From Bimuria novae-zelandiae CBS 107.79 (taxonomy: Eukaryota > Ascomycota > Dothideomycetes > Pleosporales > Didymosphaeriaceae): a DNA stretch of 17,660 nucleotides. A model generated the notes under the pieces. That model did no database searches, was not told the origin of the DNA, and worked only from the letters and a program-made list of their open reading frames with translations. Made by a program: the position numbers and the translations under genes. Positions within the stretch are counted from its first letter, which is position 1. Every line of letters begins with the position of its first letter. Location: positions 1 to 17,660 of the forward strand of contig ML976751.1 in the NCBI GenBank assembly GCA_010015655.1, given 5' to 3'. Shown one piece after another: positions 1-7,979 of the stretch.

Positions 1-147
1 GACGCTAATCTATTTCCGTTGAGTAAGGAGAGTCGCCCTTTGTCCCGCCCGGAATCGTGCGGATGAACCGGACTGCTGGCAAAGTCTCTTTGTGTAGGGT
101 TGCGCCAGCTACCTTCGTGTGTGCAAGGGGCCATGTAATCGGACAGT

Positions 148-2541
148 ATGTCTATTAACGATGTTTGTGGCTCTATTGCTAACCCCGTTACTGTAGATAC
201 TGGTGTTAATAATTAGCTTAATTCTTAATTAGAGGCATTAGAATTAACTTTGTAATATACTACCCTAATTTAATTAGTATTAGCTAGAGACTTTGTATAT
301 GCCACGAGACGCCGCGAGATTGAGATATTAAGCTTTAATTACTCTTAGGTTAACCTTACTAATAACTAGGCGTTTAACACTTACACTAAGGTATATAATC
401 CTAAAGGGAGGCTTAACTTATAGATCTAGAAGTACGGCGTCTTACTTAAAAGCACGAATAAGAAGACATTTACTTAGTTTTTCTTATATAAACCGTGCTA
501 TATTAACTGCTTTAAGGCAAAGATCCTTAATGTAAGAAAGGGGTGTAGGTTAGTTGCTAGCTATCTTAAGAAATATAAGATCTTTAATTTAAATTGTTGG
601 CCTCTTGTAGGGCAGGATAAGATAGATTAGTTCGCGCTTAATATATCTTCTTTAGAAGGTTTAGCTACTATTAATGCTGTGGCGTCTTCCTTTAACGTTG
701 ATAAGTTCTATTAACTTTTGGTTAGATGGATCGTTATGAGCAGGATCCCCTTTATTAAGCTAGATGCTAAGGAGCTCCGTGAGGTGTTTTAGTATCTTAA
801 TTTAGCTATAAAGATACCTCGCGCAATCCTATCTCGCAATACAATAAGGCGTAGGATCTCCGTGGAGTACGCACGTTCAAAGGATGTGGTTGCTACCCAC
901 TTGGACCAAGCTATCACGAAGATTCACCTAGCCTTCGACTTATAGACTTTTAGTAATAATAAATTGTATAATGGTGTTGTCGCATAGTTTCTTAATAAGA
1001 AAGGTAATCTACGAAACCTTCTCCTTACTTTTAAAGCTATAAAAGATGCCTATACTAGTAAAAATATTATAGCATTGCTATAGGAGGTTATCTCCTACTA
1101 GGGGCTTTAAGACCGCGTAGGATATCTTACCTCCGATAACGCCATAGCTAATAATACGGCAATAGATGCTCTAAGGGAGATTTTTAAGGAGAATTAGCTT
1201 AACTTTAACTCTAAGTAGTAGCGTATAAGGTGTATAGGGCATATCTTTAACCTTGTCGCGAAAGCGCTAATGTTTAGAGCTAATATTAGTAGCCTAACTT
1301 GGGTAGAGGAGGTGGCATTTTTTAAGTAATATAAAACTTATAGGACTGTCGAAAAGCTTCGCAATATTATTAAATAGATTAGGAAAAACACCTTAAGAAA
1401 CGCTAGGTTTATTACTACTTAGGAAGTTCATCCTGGATAGGTGCGATTAGATAGCCTCACAAGACCTTTGCAGTTAATACTTAGTAACGCTACTTACTAG
1501 AATTCTATATATCTAATAATTAAGCAAGCTATAGTGCTTAAAGAGGTGCTTAACGACTTTTGTAGAGACGAATTACAGTCTCTTAATAATACTAGATCGC
1601 AGCGGTAAAGTAGTAGCTAGTAAAGTTAATTTATTAGCTACTATTAACTAGATCTCCGTCTTTTTATAGCTAAGTAGTAGTACTTAAAGGAGAATCTTAA
1701 GCTTCTTAAACCTTTAAACGAGCTTACTTTGCGCCTTTAAGGTTATCTTAGTAATAGTAACGACGATCCTTAAGAGTATAATAATATTAGATAGTTATAT
1801 ACTTTACTAGGCAATCTCCTAACGGACCTTAAAGCTTAAGAACTTCAAGCACGAACGAATAGAGATATCTAGCTTAAATAGCGTCTTTACAAAGGCTAGG
1901 AGACGGCATTAAAGTACTACACCTTGTTTATAGAGTCTCTGGCCTACACGGTGGCAATTGTCTTAGATCCTACTCGGGGCATGGATTACATCCGTTCTCA
2001 ATAGGCAATAGAGTATCTAACTTGGCTAGGTATCGCATAAGGATGGATCGAAGAGCTATATAATTATAATTACAAAGACAGAATAATATTTAACTAACAA
2101 GAGATAGACCTATTTTCTTCTAAGACTACCTAAGCACTCTTAAGATGGGAGACCTTTGCGCGAAAAGGTTAAGCAAAGGTAAATAAGAAACGATAGGTAA
2201 ATAGCGACGAGTTAGTAGAGTACCTTAAGCTCTCTTAGTTTGCTATTAATGTTCCTCCTTTTATTTGGTAGCAACAGGATAAGCAACGACGACGCTAGCT
2301 AAGAGTATCTTAGATGGCTCTTGACGTACTTTCTGCCATGCCTATGAGCGATGGACCTGAGAGAGCTTTCAGCGGCGCAGGTAACCTCATTACGAAGCCC
2401 CGTAATCGTCTTAGTAACGATATTATAGGGCATCACGAGTGTATGGCTTCATGGGAGAGGGCAGGATTAATTAAGATTAGTAATAACTCTGTAGAGGACT
2501 TAGACAAATTAGATAATATAGATAAGGAGATATTAGACTAG
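148..2541 (+). pseudogene. hAT transposase, inactivated by many in-frame stops
   Basis: Read through its stops, frame 1 gives about 797 codons, normal length for a fungal hAT transposase. Landmarks in order: an aromatic/Cys region resembling a BED-type finger near 430-520; the segment around 934-945 where FDLWTS is expected, here FDL then TAG in place of Trp; SDNAIANNTA at 1132-1161; RIRCIGHIFNLVAKAL near 1220-1270; and the C-terminal dimerisation domain at 2314-2460 with ALDVLSAMPMSDGPERAFSG. The last 75 codons (2314-2541) are still open. hAT transposases are RNase H-fold DDE enzymes that cut and paste with 8-bp target duplications. Stops are almost all TAG/TAA where Gln or Trp is expected, so this copy cannot make transposase. 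Confidence 0.85.
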
Positions 2542-2790
2542 AACTTTACGCGCTGTTTTTTATAGTGCTCTTTTCTCCTATATTAAAATACTAAGGTACT
2601 TTATTAATCTATTTCTGCTATATTATTAATAGGGTATTAATATATTATCTAGTTCGAGCGCCTGCGTGGCTAAAGTAACGATTCTTAATACTAAAATAGC
2701 TATTAAGATGGATATACTTAATACTAAACTCTAGAATAAGCTTTTGCGACATCTGTAGCGTCCAATAGCGGAACATAATAAGCTTAAAAC

Positions 2791-2850
2791 GGATGGATTA
2801 GATTTCCATGGATTTTGTGGATTTTGCATGGATGGATATCCAATCCATCC
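2791..2850. repeat. Subterminal imperfect inverted repeat of the first hAT element
   Basis: Positions 2791-2810 pair with 2831-2850 in inverted orientation (17 of 20 positions) across a 20-base spacer. The arms carry GGATGGATT-type motifs, and GGATGGAT occurs again within the block. It lies just inside the proposed terminus at 2863. Such arrays are typical transposase-binding sites at hAT ends. This block keeps TG/CA dinucleotides, unlike the coding part. Confidence 0.6.
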
Positions 2851-2863
2851 GTGAACATCACTG

Positions 2864-3000
2864 CCCTGCTTGAGGCCACCAACCCGCTGATGTTTGCGTG
2901 ATGGTCGAGGCCTTCCTGCATTTTTCCCAACCATGACATGGGCACGAATGAGGCGTCGCTGTTTCGGCCCAATATCACCGGTGATGAATTCGAAGGTCAT
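2864..3000 (-). pseudogene. N-terminal fragment of a fungal transcription-factor-like gene, cut by hAT
   Basis: On the minus strand an ATG at 3000-2998 opens MTFEFITGDIGPKQRRLIRA and continues with HVMVGKNAGRPRPSRKHQ. The pattern [aromatic]-x(n)-R-(R/K)-L-(I/V)-R-x-H-V-M-x-x-x-(N/G)-(A/x)-(G/R) followed by a basic stretch is common at the start of uncharacterised Pezizomycotina proteins with a fungal-specific transcription factor domain. Homology stops after about 45 codons, exactly where the hAT terminus begins. An upstream in-frame ATG at 3045 would add 15 residues, but 3000 fits the family better. The rest of the gene should lie left of the hAT element. No zinc cluster is visible here. The truncation is clear; the family call is from pattern memory. 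Confidence 0.55.
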
Positions 3001-3256
3001 GGTGTGAACGGCTCGGTAATAAGTTGAGAAGGATGATAGCTTCATACAACGTCTGATTGGAAAGCGCTCCCTGGCCCCGAGCTAGACCGATAAGGATTAG
3101 AGGTTACATGACACCTTCCTTGTGCACTGTTTGTTTGCCCCAACACGAACACTCCAAAAAAGAGATTACCTTCGATACCTCCAGCCTTGAGTTATCTACT
3201 TCAGGCTGCTGCTCGCTAACGGTCCCAAATCTAGGTTGCCGGTAGTTGCTGCAAGA

Positions 3257-4289
3257 ATGGACAAGGCTGCATCGAACCATCGTAAGGAACGGCCCAATTC
3301 GTAAGACCGTTCACGCTAACATCTCTAGCATATCGCAGCTTCCAAGTACCTAAAGCTGCACCTTTCGAGCTGAGGCCTTCACCAGGAAAAGGATGGGGCG
3401 TATTTGCTACGAGGAACGTAAAGGAAGGGACTCGGATCCTGAGCGAGAAAGCACTCTTTGTCATAAGAAAGTATCATACCCACATTGAAAAGATGGATGT
3501 CGTAACCGCCTTTCAAGCACTGGCACCGAGCGACAAACATCAATTCCTGTTGCTTCGCGACAACGCCTCTAATCCGTTCAACTCCATGGAGAACGCGTGT
3601 GCCGAGAACTCCTTTACCTTCCCGGGCGATGGTGGCCATCGACTATTTCTTCCTCTCTCTCGGTTCAATCATTCCTGCGTACCAAACTCCAAGATACCGG
3701 ATAAGAGCACTGGTGAGAATCCTTTCGGAATCTATGCGATAAGAGACATCCTGGCAGGCGAAGAGATTACATTTTGCTACGAGACAGATTTCGAGGCAAG
3801 GACCTGACGCGACCGTCATAGACTCCTCCGGTTCACATGCGATTGCAAAGCTTGCCAAGTTGGGACCGTCTTCCAACAACTCAGCGATATGCAAAGATCG
3901 CTCATTCGAGGGCTACAATATGCGACACAAGGGCAGATTTGGACGGAAAGAAACACGGCTCTACATTGGCGATCATTTTCGATAAAAAATTGAAGGAGCA
4001 AGCAGAGGCTTTCACTATTCCTATCTCGACCAGATTTATCTCCAACGTACTAGTCGCGTTTCTGCTGGAAAAAGAAGGACTATTGGATTATCGCAGGGTG
4101 GAACGACTGCTACCAGCGATCGAGATGAGCGCACGATTCTTCCAAATGCAGAGCAATGCTACTGTTGCTAATAATGCCATGACACAAACCACGTAGTCGA
4201 AGAGGCTCAGCATTGCTCTCTTACTATTCGGCCGCGAGGACTCTGCCGACGACGCGGCTTCACGACTGTTTGCTCCCCTTCGTAGATAG
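3257..4289 (+). pseudogene. SET-domain protein gene, decayed (two stops, one frameshift, one intron)
   Basis: Exon 1 begins at ATG 3257 (MDKAASNH). A 47-bp intron at 3282-3328 has a GTAAGG donor, a GCTAAC branch point and a TAG acceptor, and splicing restores frame 1. The protein then reads GKGWGVFATRNVKEGTRI (SET start), FNHSCVPN near 3664, and GEEITFCY near 3757, the S-adenosylmethionine-binding and catalytic motifs of SET lysine methyltransferases. TGA at 3805-3807 sits where Arg (CGA) is expected. Beyond it the post-SET CDCKAC cluster (3838-3855) is still readable. A one-base loss near 3935 moves the frame to frame 3 (DKKLKEQAEAFTIPISTRFI onward). TAG at 4194 replaces a likely Trp, and a natural end falls at 4287-4289. 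Both stops are C-to-T or G-to-A changes, consistent with RIP leakage. The product is probably not functional. Confidence 0.75.
3282..3328 (+). other. Intron in the SET-domain pseudogene
   Basis: GTAAGG donor, GCTAAC branch point 9 bases before a CTAG acceptor, 47 bp. Removal joins the codons for NH and PYRSFQVPK in frame and removes a TAA at 3286. The splice signals survive although the gene is dead. Confidence 0.65.
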
Positions 4290-4504
4290 CTACAAGACCG
4301 TTGAATTCCACGATGCATGACACTAGCGCAACAGCCAGTAAATTGAATCTTCGATTGAAACCGTGGAGTTGCAATTGAATGTTACCTCGCGTGGTGCTGC
4401 CTGCACAGGGCATTGTCGCCGCCGCGTTAACGGTTTCTCTTCGATCTCAGTCAGGAAATCAACAACTGCCAGCCTCTGATTGACTTTTTTCTCAGTCTCC
4501 TTTC
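4290..4504. other. Intergenic stretch between the two pseudogenes
   Basis: This lies between the 3' ends of the SET pseudogene (plus) and the Rossmann remnant (minus), so it is a convergent 3'-3' interval. I see no coding frame with recognisable similarity, no repeat and no clear terminator. Confidence 0.4.
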
Positions 4505-4827
4505 TCAGCTCTTCTTCAACACTGCAGGGACATGCACATCACAATCCAAAGTCTCTCCACTCTTGCCTCCAGCATACAGCCCCAACGCCAGCTTCGCGAC
4601 TGCTTCTCCACCACTCCGGCGGCTCCATCATTGCGTCCCCAATCTCGTTCCAGCCTCGAAATCTTTCAATCTCATGGTCCGCCATGATGCCTTTGTACTT
4701 CCCCGCAATAACATCTTCGGGCATCTTCGTGCGTTTTAGCTTCGGATATACACAGAATGGCTTTCGTAACCTCCCAGCCGATCCCTTGGCCGCCTCCTAC
4801 GATTGCAATTCTTTGCGGTTCGTTCAT
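4505..4827 (-). pseudogene. Remnant of a Rossmann-type nucleotide-binding protein, middle missing
   Basis: On the minus strand, ATG 4827-4825 opens MNEPQRIAIVGGGQGIG, a beta-strand plus glycine-rich loop of a dinucleotide-binding fold, followed by WEVTKAIL. Directly after this the reading changes frame to KLKRTKMPEDVIAGKYKG, then FRGWNEIGDAMMEPPEWWR, and after a further one-base shift KLALGLYAGGKSGE ending at TGA 4507-4505. The second part looks like the C-terminal region of a larger protein, so an internal segment (probably well over 100 residues) appears lost by deletion, with two frame changes. I do not recognise the family beyond the nucleotide-binding start; an NmrA- or SDR-like oxidoreductase is possible. 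It faces the same way as the FMO gene upstream of it. Confidence 0.5.
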
Positions 4828-5264
4828 AACTGAAGGTTGTGTTGGATGATGTTAGTTGATAAAGGGTCGAGGCAAGATCATTGCAGATGTTGGGTTCATG
4901 ACCCCGCTATGCACGCGAGTCAGGTACTGTACAGTATGTACTCTATCGTAGGTAATGATGAGCTCCTGGATTTTTTGCGCCTCTTTGCTGCTGACCTATA
5001 GCACTTCTTTTCCAACAAATCTTGCAAACCTTCTTGAAACACACCCGGCTTTAAGCACATACCACTTGACCTGCAGGACCGCGGTGCAATCTAACCGTCA
5101 TCAGTGAGGGATATCCCGACATGCGCAAGCTACAGTACAGTGGGATTGTGGACCCTCTGAGATGTGGACCGCAGCGCACGATCATTGCTCGAAGAAGGGG
5201 GGCAGGCACGCCCAGAAAGTAATGAATTCACTGAAACGTTCGTGCCGCTATCTAGAGTATGCAA
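4828..5264. other. Intergenic region between FMO 3' end and the Rossmann remnant
   Basis: This holds the 3' flank of the FMO gene and the former promoter of the remnant. CpA/TpG are normal, so it is not RIP-mutated. A near-palindrome around 4923-4941 (GTACTGTACAGTATGTAC) is the only structure I notice. No gene is visible. Confidence 0.4.
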
Positions 5265-7169
5265 TCATAGCCTCGCTCGCTCGCTCTGGCCTTCATTCTT
5301 CAAGATACCTTCCTCGATAGCCTTGATTTGCAACGCCAAAATTCGTGAGTAGTAGCGAGTAATGGCGAGATTCCCTCCCATAAACCAGAAACCTGGGTGA
5401 CCCGACTGCTGCCACATTGTCCTAAATTCTCCCTCAGCGTTCAGCCCCCATACGTCACCTACGCGGTCAGCCACCTCATCACCAAAGATTGTTCTCGCTT
5501 CCGTCCGCATGTTCTGATATCCAGTTGCGAAGATGATTTCGTCGGCCTCGAGCTTTGAGCCATCGGCAAATTCGATGCCATTGGGCAGGATCTGTGCGAG
5601 TTCCTGGCCCTGCTTGATCTTGATCTTGCCATCGATAATGAGCTGTGAGGCACCGACATCAATGTAGTAACCACCGCCGCGCTGAAAGTATTTCATCATA
5701 AGCCCGGAGTCCATATCGCCCATATCAACGCCGAAACCAGCGGCGCGCAGCCCATCCAAAAGCGCCCTGTCGTTCTCATTTTGCCTCTTTGTGATGGTAA
5801 CCTGCTGCGTCTTCATGAGCTCAGATGGCGTTGCCCAAGAGGCCAAATCCGCATCTTCGGTTGGGGGACCGCTCTCGTCGTAAACACCCTTCAGTCCGAT
5901 ATCTGTAATAGACTCGGATGAGATTACGCAGGTAGTACTGCGCTGGACAATAGTGATATCGTATCCTTTCTCATAGAAGTCCTGCGCGATATCGTGGCCG
6001 GAGTTGCAGCAGCCGACAACCACAGCTTTCTTTCCTCTCGAGTTGTGGTATGCACCAGAAAACTCGCTCGAGTGGCAGAGGCGTGCGCCTTTGAAATCGT
6101 CCATGCCCTTGATGTTAGGCCAATTCTTCTTTCCGGAGTGACCAGTCGCTTGGATGACATGCTTGGGATGGAAAGTTTTCGTTTCAGTGGAACCGTCGGC
6201 TCGCTTGCGTTCGACTGTCACTGTCCACTCCTTCTTGCCCTCGTCCCACGACGAAGAAGTGAGCTTAGTGGAAGTCCAGACATTGAGTTCAAGGTGCTTG
6301 ACATACGACTCGAACCACTCGGCAAGCTTGTCTTTAGGAGTGAAAACGGGCCAGTGAGGTGGGAATGGCATGTATGGCAGGTGGTCATACCATACAGGAT
6401 CGTGAAGCACGAGTTGATGATATCGTTTCCTCCAGTTATCGCCAACCCGCTCATTCATGTCTACTATGAGAGACGGAACGTTTAGCATTTTCAGGCGGGC
6501 AGCGGCTGTAAGCCCGCCTTGTCCAGCCCCGATGATCAGAACCTTGGGTTCGATCCCCTCAAAGTTGCTCTCGGCTTCTCGCCTCTCGCGCCAATTTTTG
6601 CGATTCGGGTCTCCGCCGTGTTGAACGCCTTTTGTTCTTCGGTAGGCTGTTGGCTCTTCGTAACCCTTCAGCTCTGTCAGACTAGTGAAGATGGTGAATA
6701 TCTTCCATGTGCCATTATCTTCGGCTAATGTAACGAGACCGCGGCCACGGCTAATTGGTGTTTCAAAGCTGAAGTACGACGAAACACCATTGACCTCTCC
6801 AGCGCCATCGATCGGGCCGAACTTCGGTTGCCTATGAGGCTCGCTAGTGTCGATATCAAGCTTGGTGGGCAAAGTCTTGCTCGAAGCGACGAACTTGGAT
6901 ATCTTGTCGGCTCCTTTCAAAGTTCTGAGCTGCCATGTGAATACTAAATGATCCCTCCAGTAGCTATTGTCGGCCAAGAATAGCCTTGCTATGGCAGCCT
7001 CGTTTTGTCCGGAGAGAGCTTCCGCCAGACCTGTGAGGGCGTCTTGTGCTACTTTGGCTGCATTGACGTTCGAGGATGTTGATGTTGCTGGAAAGGTACC
7101 CAATGGAATGTTCACGGAACCAGGCTCAACGCGCGATGCCGAAGGACCATTTCCTTCGTGAGCTCCCAT
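5265..7169 (-). CDS. Flavin-containing monooxygenase with N-terminal SnoaL/NTF2-like domain
   Basis: A 634-residue intronless protein starting at ATG 7169-7167 (MGAHEGN). Residues about 35-170 resemble a SnoaL/NTF2-like domain (SYWRDHLVFTWQLRTLKGAD), a common N-terminal extension in this fungal FMO subgroup. The FAD-binding loop GAGQGG is at 214-219, followed by GDNWRKRYHQLVLHD (243-257). F-S-G-A-Y-H at 370-375 fits the FMO/BVMO signature region. The NADPH loop GCCNSG is at 386-391, with Cys where many FMOs have Gly. ATGY at 548-551 is the conserved C-terminal FAD/NADPH contact. Class B monooxygenases use NADPH and O2 to oxidise N, S or carbonyl carbon; the substrate cannot be told here. The frame also runs upstream to a TTG, but nuclear genes start at ATG. 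Domains and length look complete, so it is probably functional. Confidence 0.93.
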   Translation of the reverse strand: MGAHEGNGPSASRVEPGSVNIPLGTFPATSTSSNVNAAKVAQDALTGLAEALSGQNEAAIARLFLADNSYWRDHLVFTWQLRTLKGADKISKFVASSKTLPTKLDIDTSEPHRQPKFGPIDGAGEVNGVSSYFSFETPISRGRGLVTLAEDNGTWKIFTIFTSLTELKGYEEPTAYRRTKGVQHGGDPNRKNWRERREAESNFEGIEPKVLIIGAGQGGLTAAARLKMLNVPSLIVDMNERVGDNWRKRYHQLVLHDPVWYDHLPYMPFPPHWPVFTPKDKLAEWFESYVKHLELNVWTSTKLTSSSWDEGKKEWTVTVERKRADGSTETKTFHPKHVIQATGHSGKKNWPNIKGMDDFKGARLCHSSEFSGAYHNSRGKKAVVVGCCNSGHDIAQDFYEKGYDITIVQRSTTCVISSESITDIGLKGVYDESGPPTEDADLASWATPSELMKTQQVTITKRQNENDRALLDGLRAAGFGVDMGDMDSGLMMKYFQRGGGYYIDVGASQLIIDGKIKIKQGQELAQILPNGIEFADGSKLEADEIIFATGYQNMRTEARTIFGDEVADRVGDVWGLNAEGEFRTMWQQSGHPGFWFMGGNLAITRYYSRILALQIKAIEEGILKNEGQSERARL

Positions 7170-7330
7170 GATTGGGTATTCACTTGAGCTAAGCAGTTTA
7201 GGTTGAGGACCGGTTAGTGAAGCACTTGATCGTAGAAGCGCAAAGATGTGACAGAAGGCTGAGGACAAGATGAAGATTCCAACGACGTAGCAGCCTGCTC
7301 ATGAGATATTATATGCACACTGATCATTGC
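7170..7330 (-). promoter_or_regulatory. Probable 5' flank/promoter of the FMO gene
   Basis: The region upstream of the ATG at 7169 has normal base composition. No convincing TATA box or activator site can be assigned. The FMO frame stays open to 7268 without another ATG, so part of this may be transcribed leader. The tandem duplication at 7322-7361 lies at its upstream edge. Confidence 0.3.
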
Positions 7331-7361
7331 TGAGCCTTGTGGATCATTGCTGAGCCTTGTG
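7322..7361. repeat. Exact 20-bp tandem duplication upstream of the FMO gene
   Basis: Positions 7322-7341 and 7342-7361 are identical (each starts GATCATTGCTGAG and ends CCTTGTG). The pair lies about 155-195 bp upstream of the FMO start codon. It may be a recent slippage duplication or a doubled regulatory site; nothing in the unit matches a site I know. Confidence 0.9.
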
Positions 7362-7979
7362 TAACATTCCCTGGGTCATCCCAGTGGACGCTCGGCACAC
7401 CTTCCTCCGCGTCATCGGGGTGAAGTGCGGGGGATGGGCGACAACTACCTCAAGCCACAAACATCCCACAACGCCACCCGAAAACAACAAATTTCTCCAC
7501 ATATACCCCGCGCACCGTTCGGAGCTATGGATCGGAAAAAACGCTCGATTCCCCGAAGTCCATATTCAAATAATTCTGAAGCACAAGCTCTGTGAACTAC
7601 TAGCGTTTGAGAAGTTACAAACTGCATTACCTGTAGTAGTATTCCTTCACACTTCACAACTCTAATAATACGTTTAGCAAGACCAAGTTCCCAACATTTC
7701 CGAATCTTAATGACAAGTCGTGGGAATAGGTTGGACTCGTGTCGAGGGCTCAGAATCTGGGGGACGGGGCCGCTAAGGCGCATGTTCTTTCCCAAAACAG
7801 CGTGATGCTCACTCTTTGGCTGCGATCTTAGTCTTGGAGCTGCCTAGTCTATCCCCCGCATGGCCAACATCGCCCTGGCACGGGCCACATCTTATTAGCC
7901 AATTAGATGCAAATACATCAAAACACTAAATGTTTGTCGTCATGTAGGCAATTTTTGTTTGCCAGCCAAAACACGCCTT
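7362..7979. other. Non-RIP intergenic stretch between FMO promoter and piggyBac
   Basis: Base composition is ordinary up to about 7970, then CpA/TpG vanish and the RIP-mutated element begins. Short open frames here (for example 7357-7665 plus) show no recognisable motif. A possible short peptide start near 7527 (MDRKKRSIPRSPYSNNSE) is not assignable. Confidence 0.4.

Larger units (their letters stand above)
1..2863 (+). mobile_element. hAT-family DNA transposon, RIP-degraded, left end outside window
   Basis: A degraded hAT element reads on the plus strand. One frame (frame 1, about 148-2541) carries the whole transposase without an obvious frameshift but with many TAG/TAA stops. The 3' non-coding part (2542-2790) is AT-rich with nothing recognisable. 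The right terminus is placed at 2863: read inward from there it begins CAGTGATGTTCACGG, followed by subterminal GGATGGAT motifs. The first 147 bases are less mutated and hold no matching terminal repeat, so the left end lies before the window or is lost. CpA is strongly depleted while CpG persists, the pattern expected of RIP. The family call is firm; the exact right border is inferred. Confidence 0.8.

Noticed and set aside
4480..4833. Open frame of 117 codons on the plus strand
   Set aside because: Antisense of the Rossmann remnant; no motif of its own.
5994..6485. Open frame of 163 codons on the plus strand within the FMO
   Set aside because: Antisense shadow of the FMO coding sequence with no recognisable motif.
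7170..7268. N-terminal extension of the FMO to a TTG at 7268
   Set aside because: Nuclear fungal genes start at ATG. The extension has no ATG and no family similarity; ATG 7169 gives the expected start.
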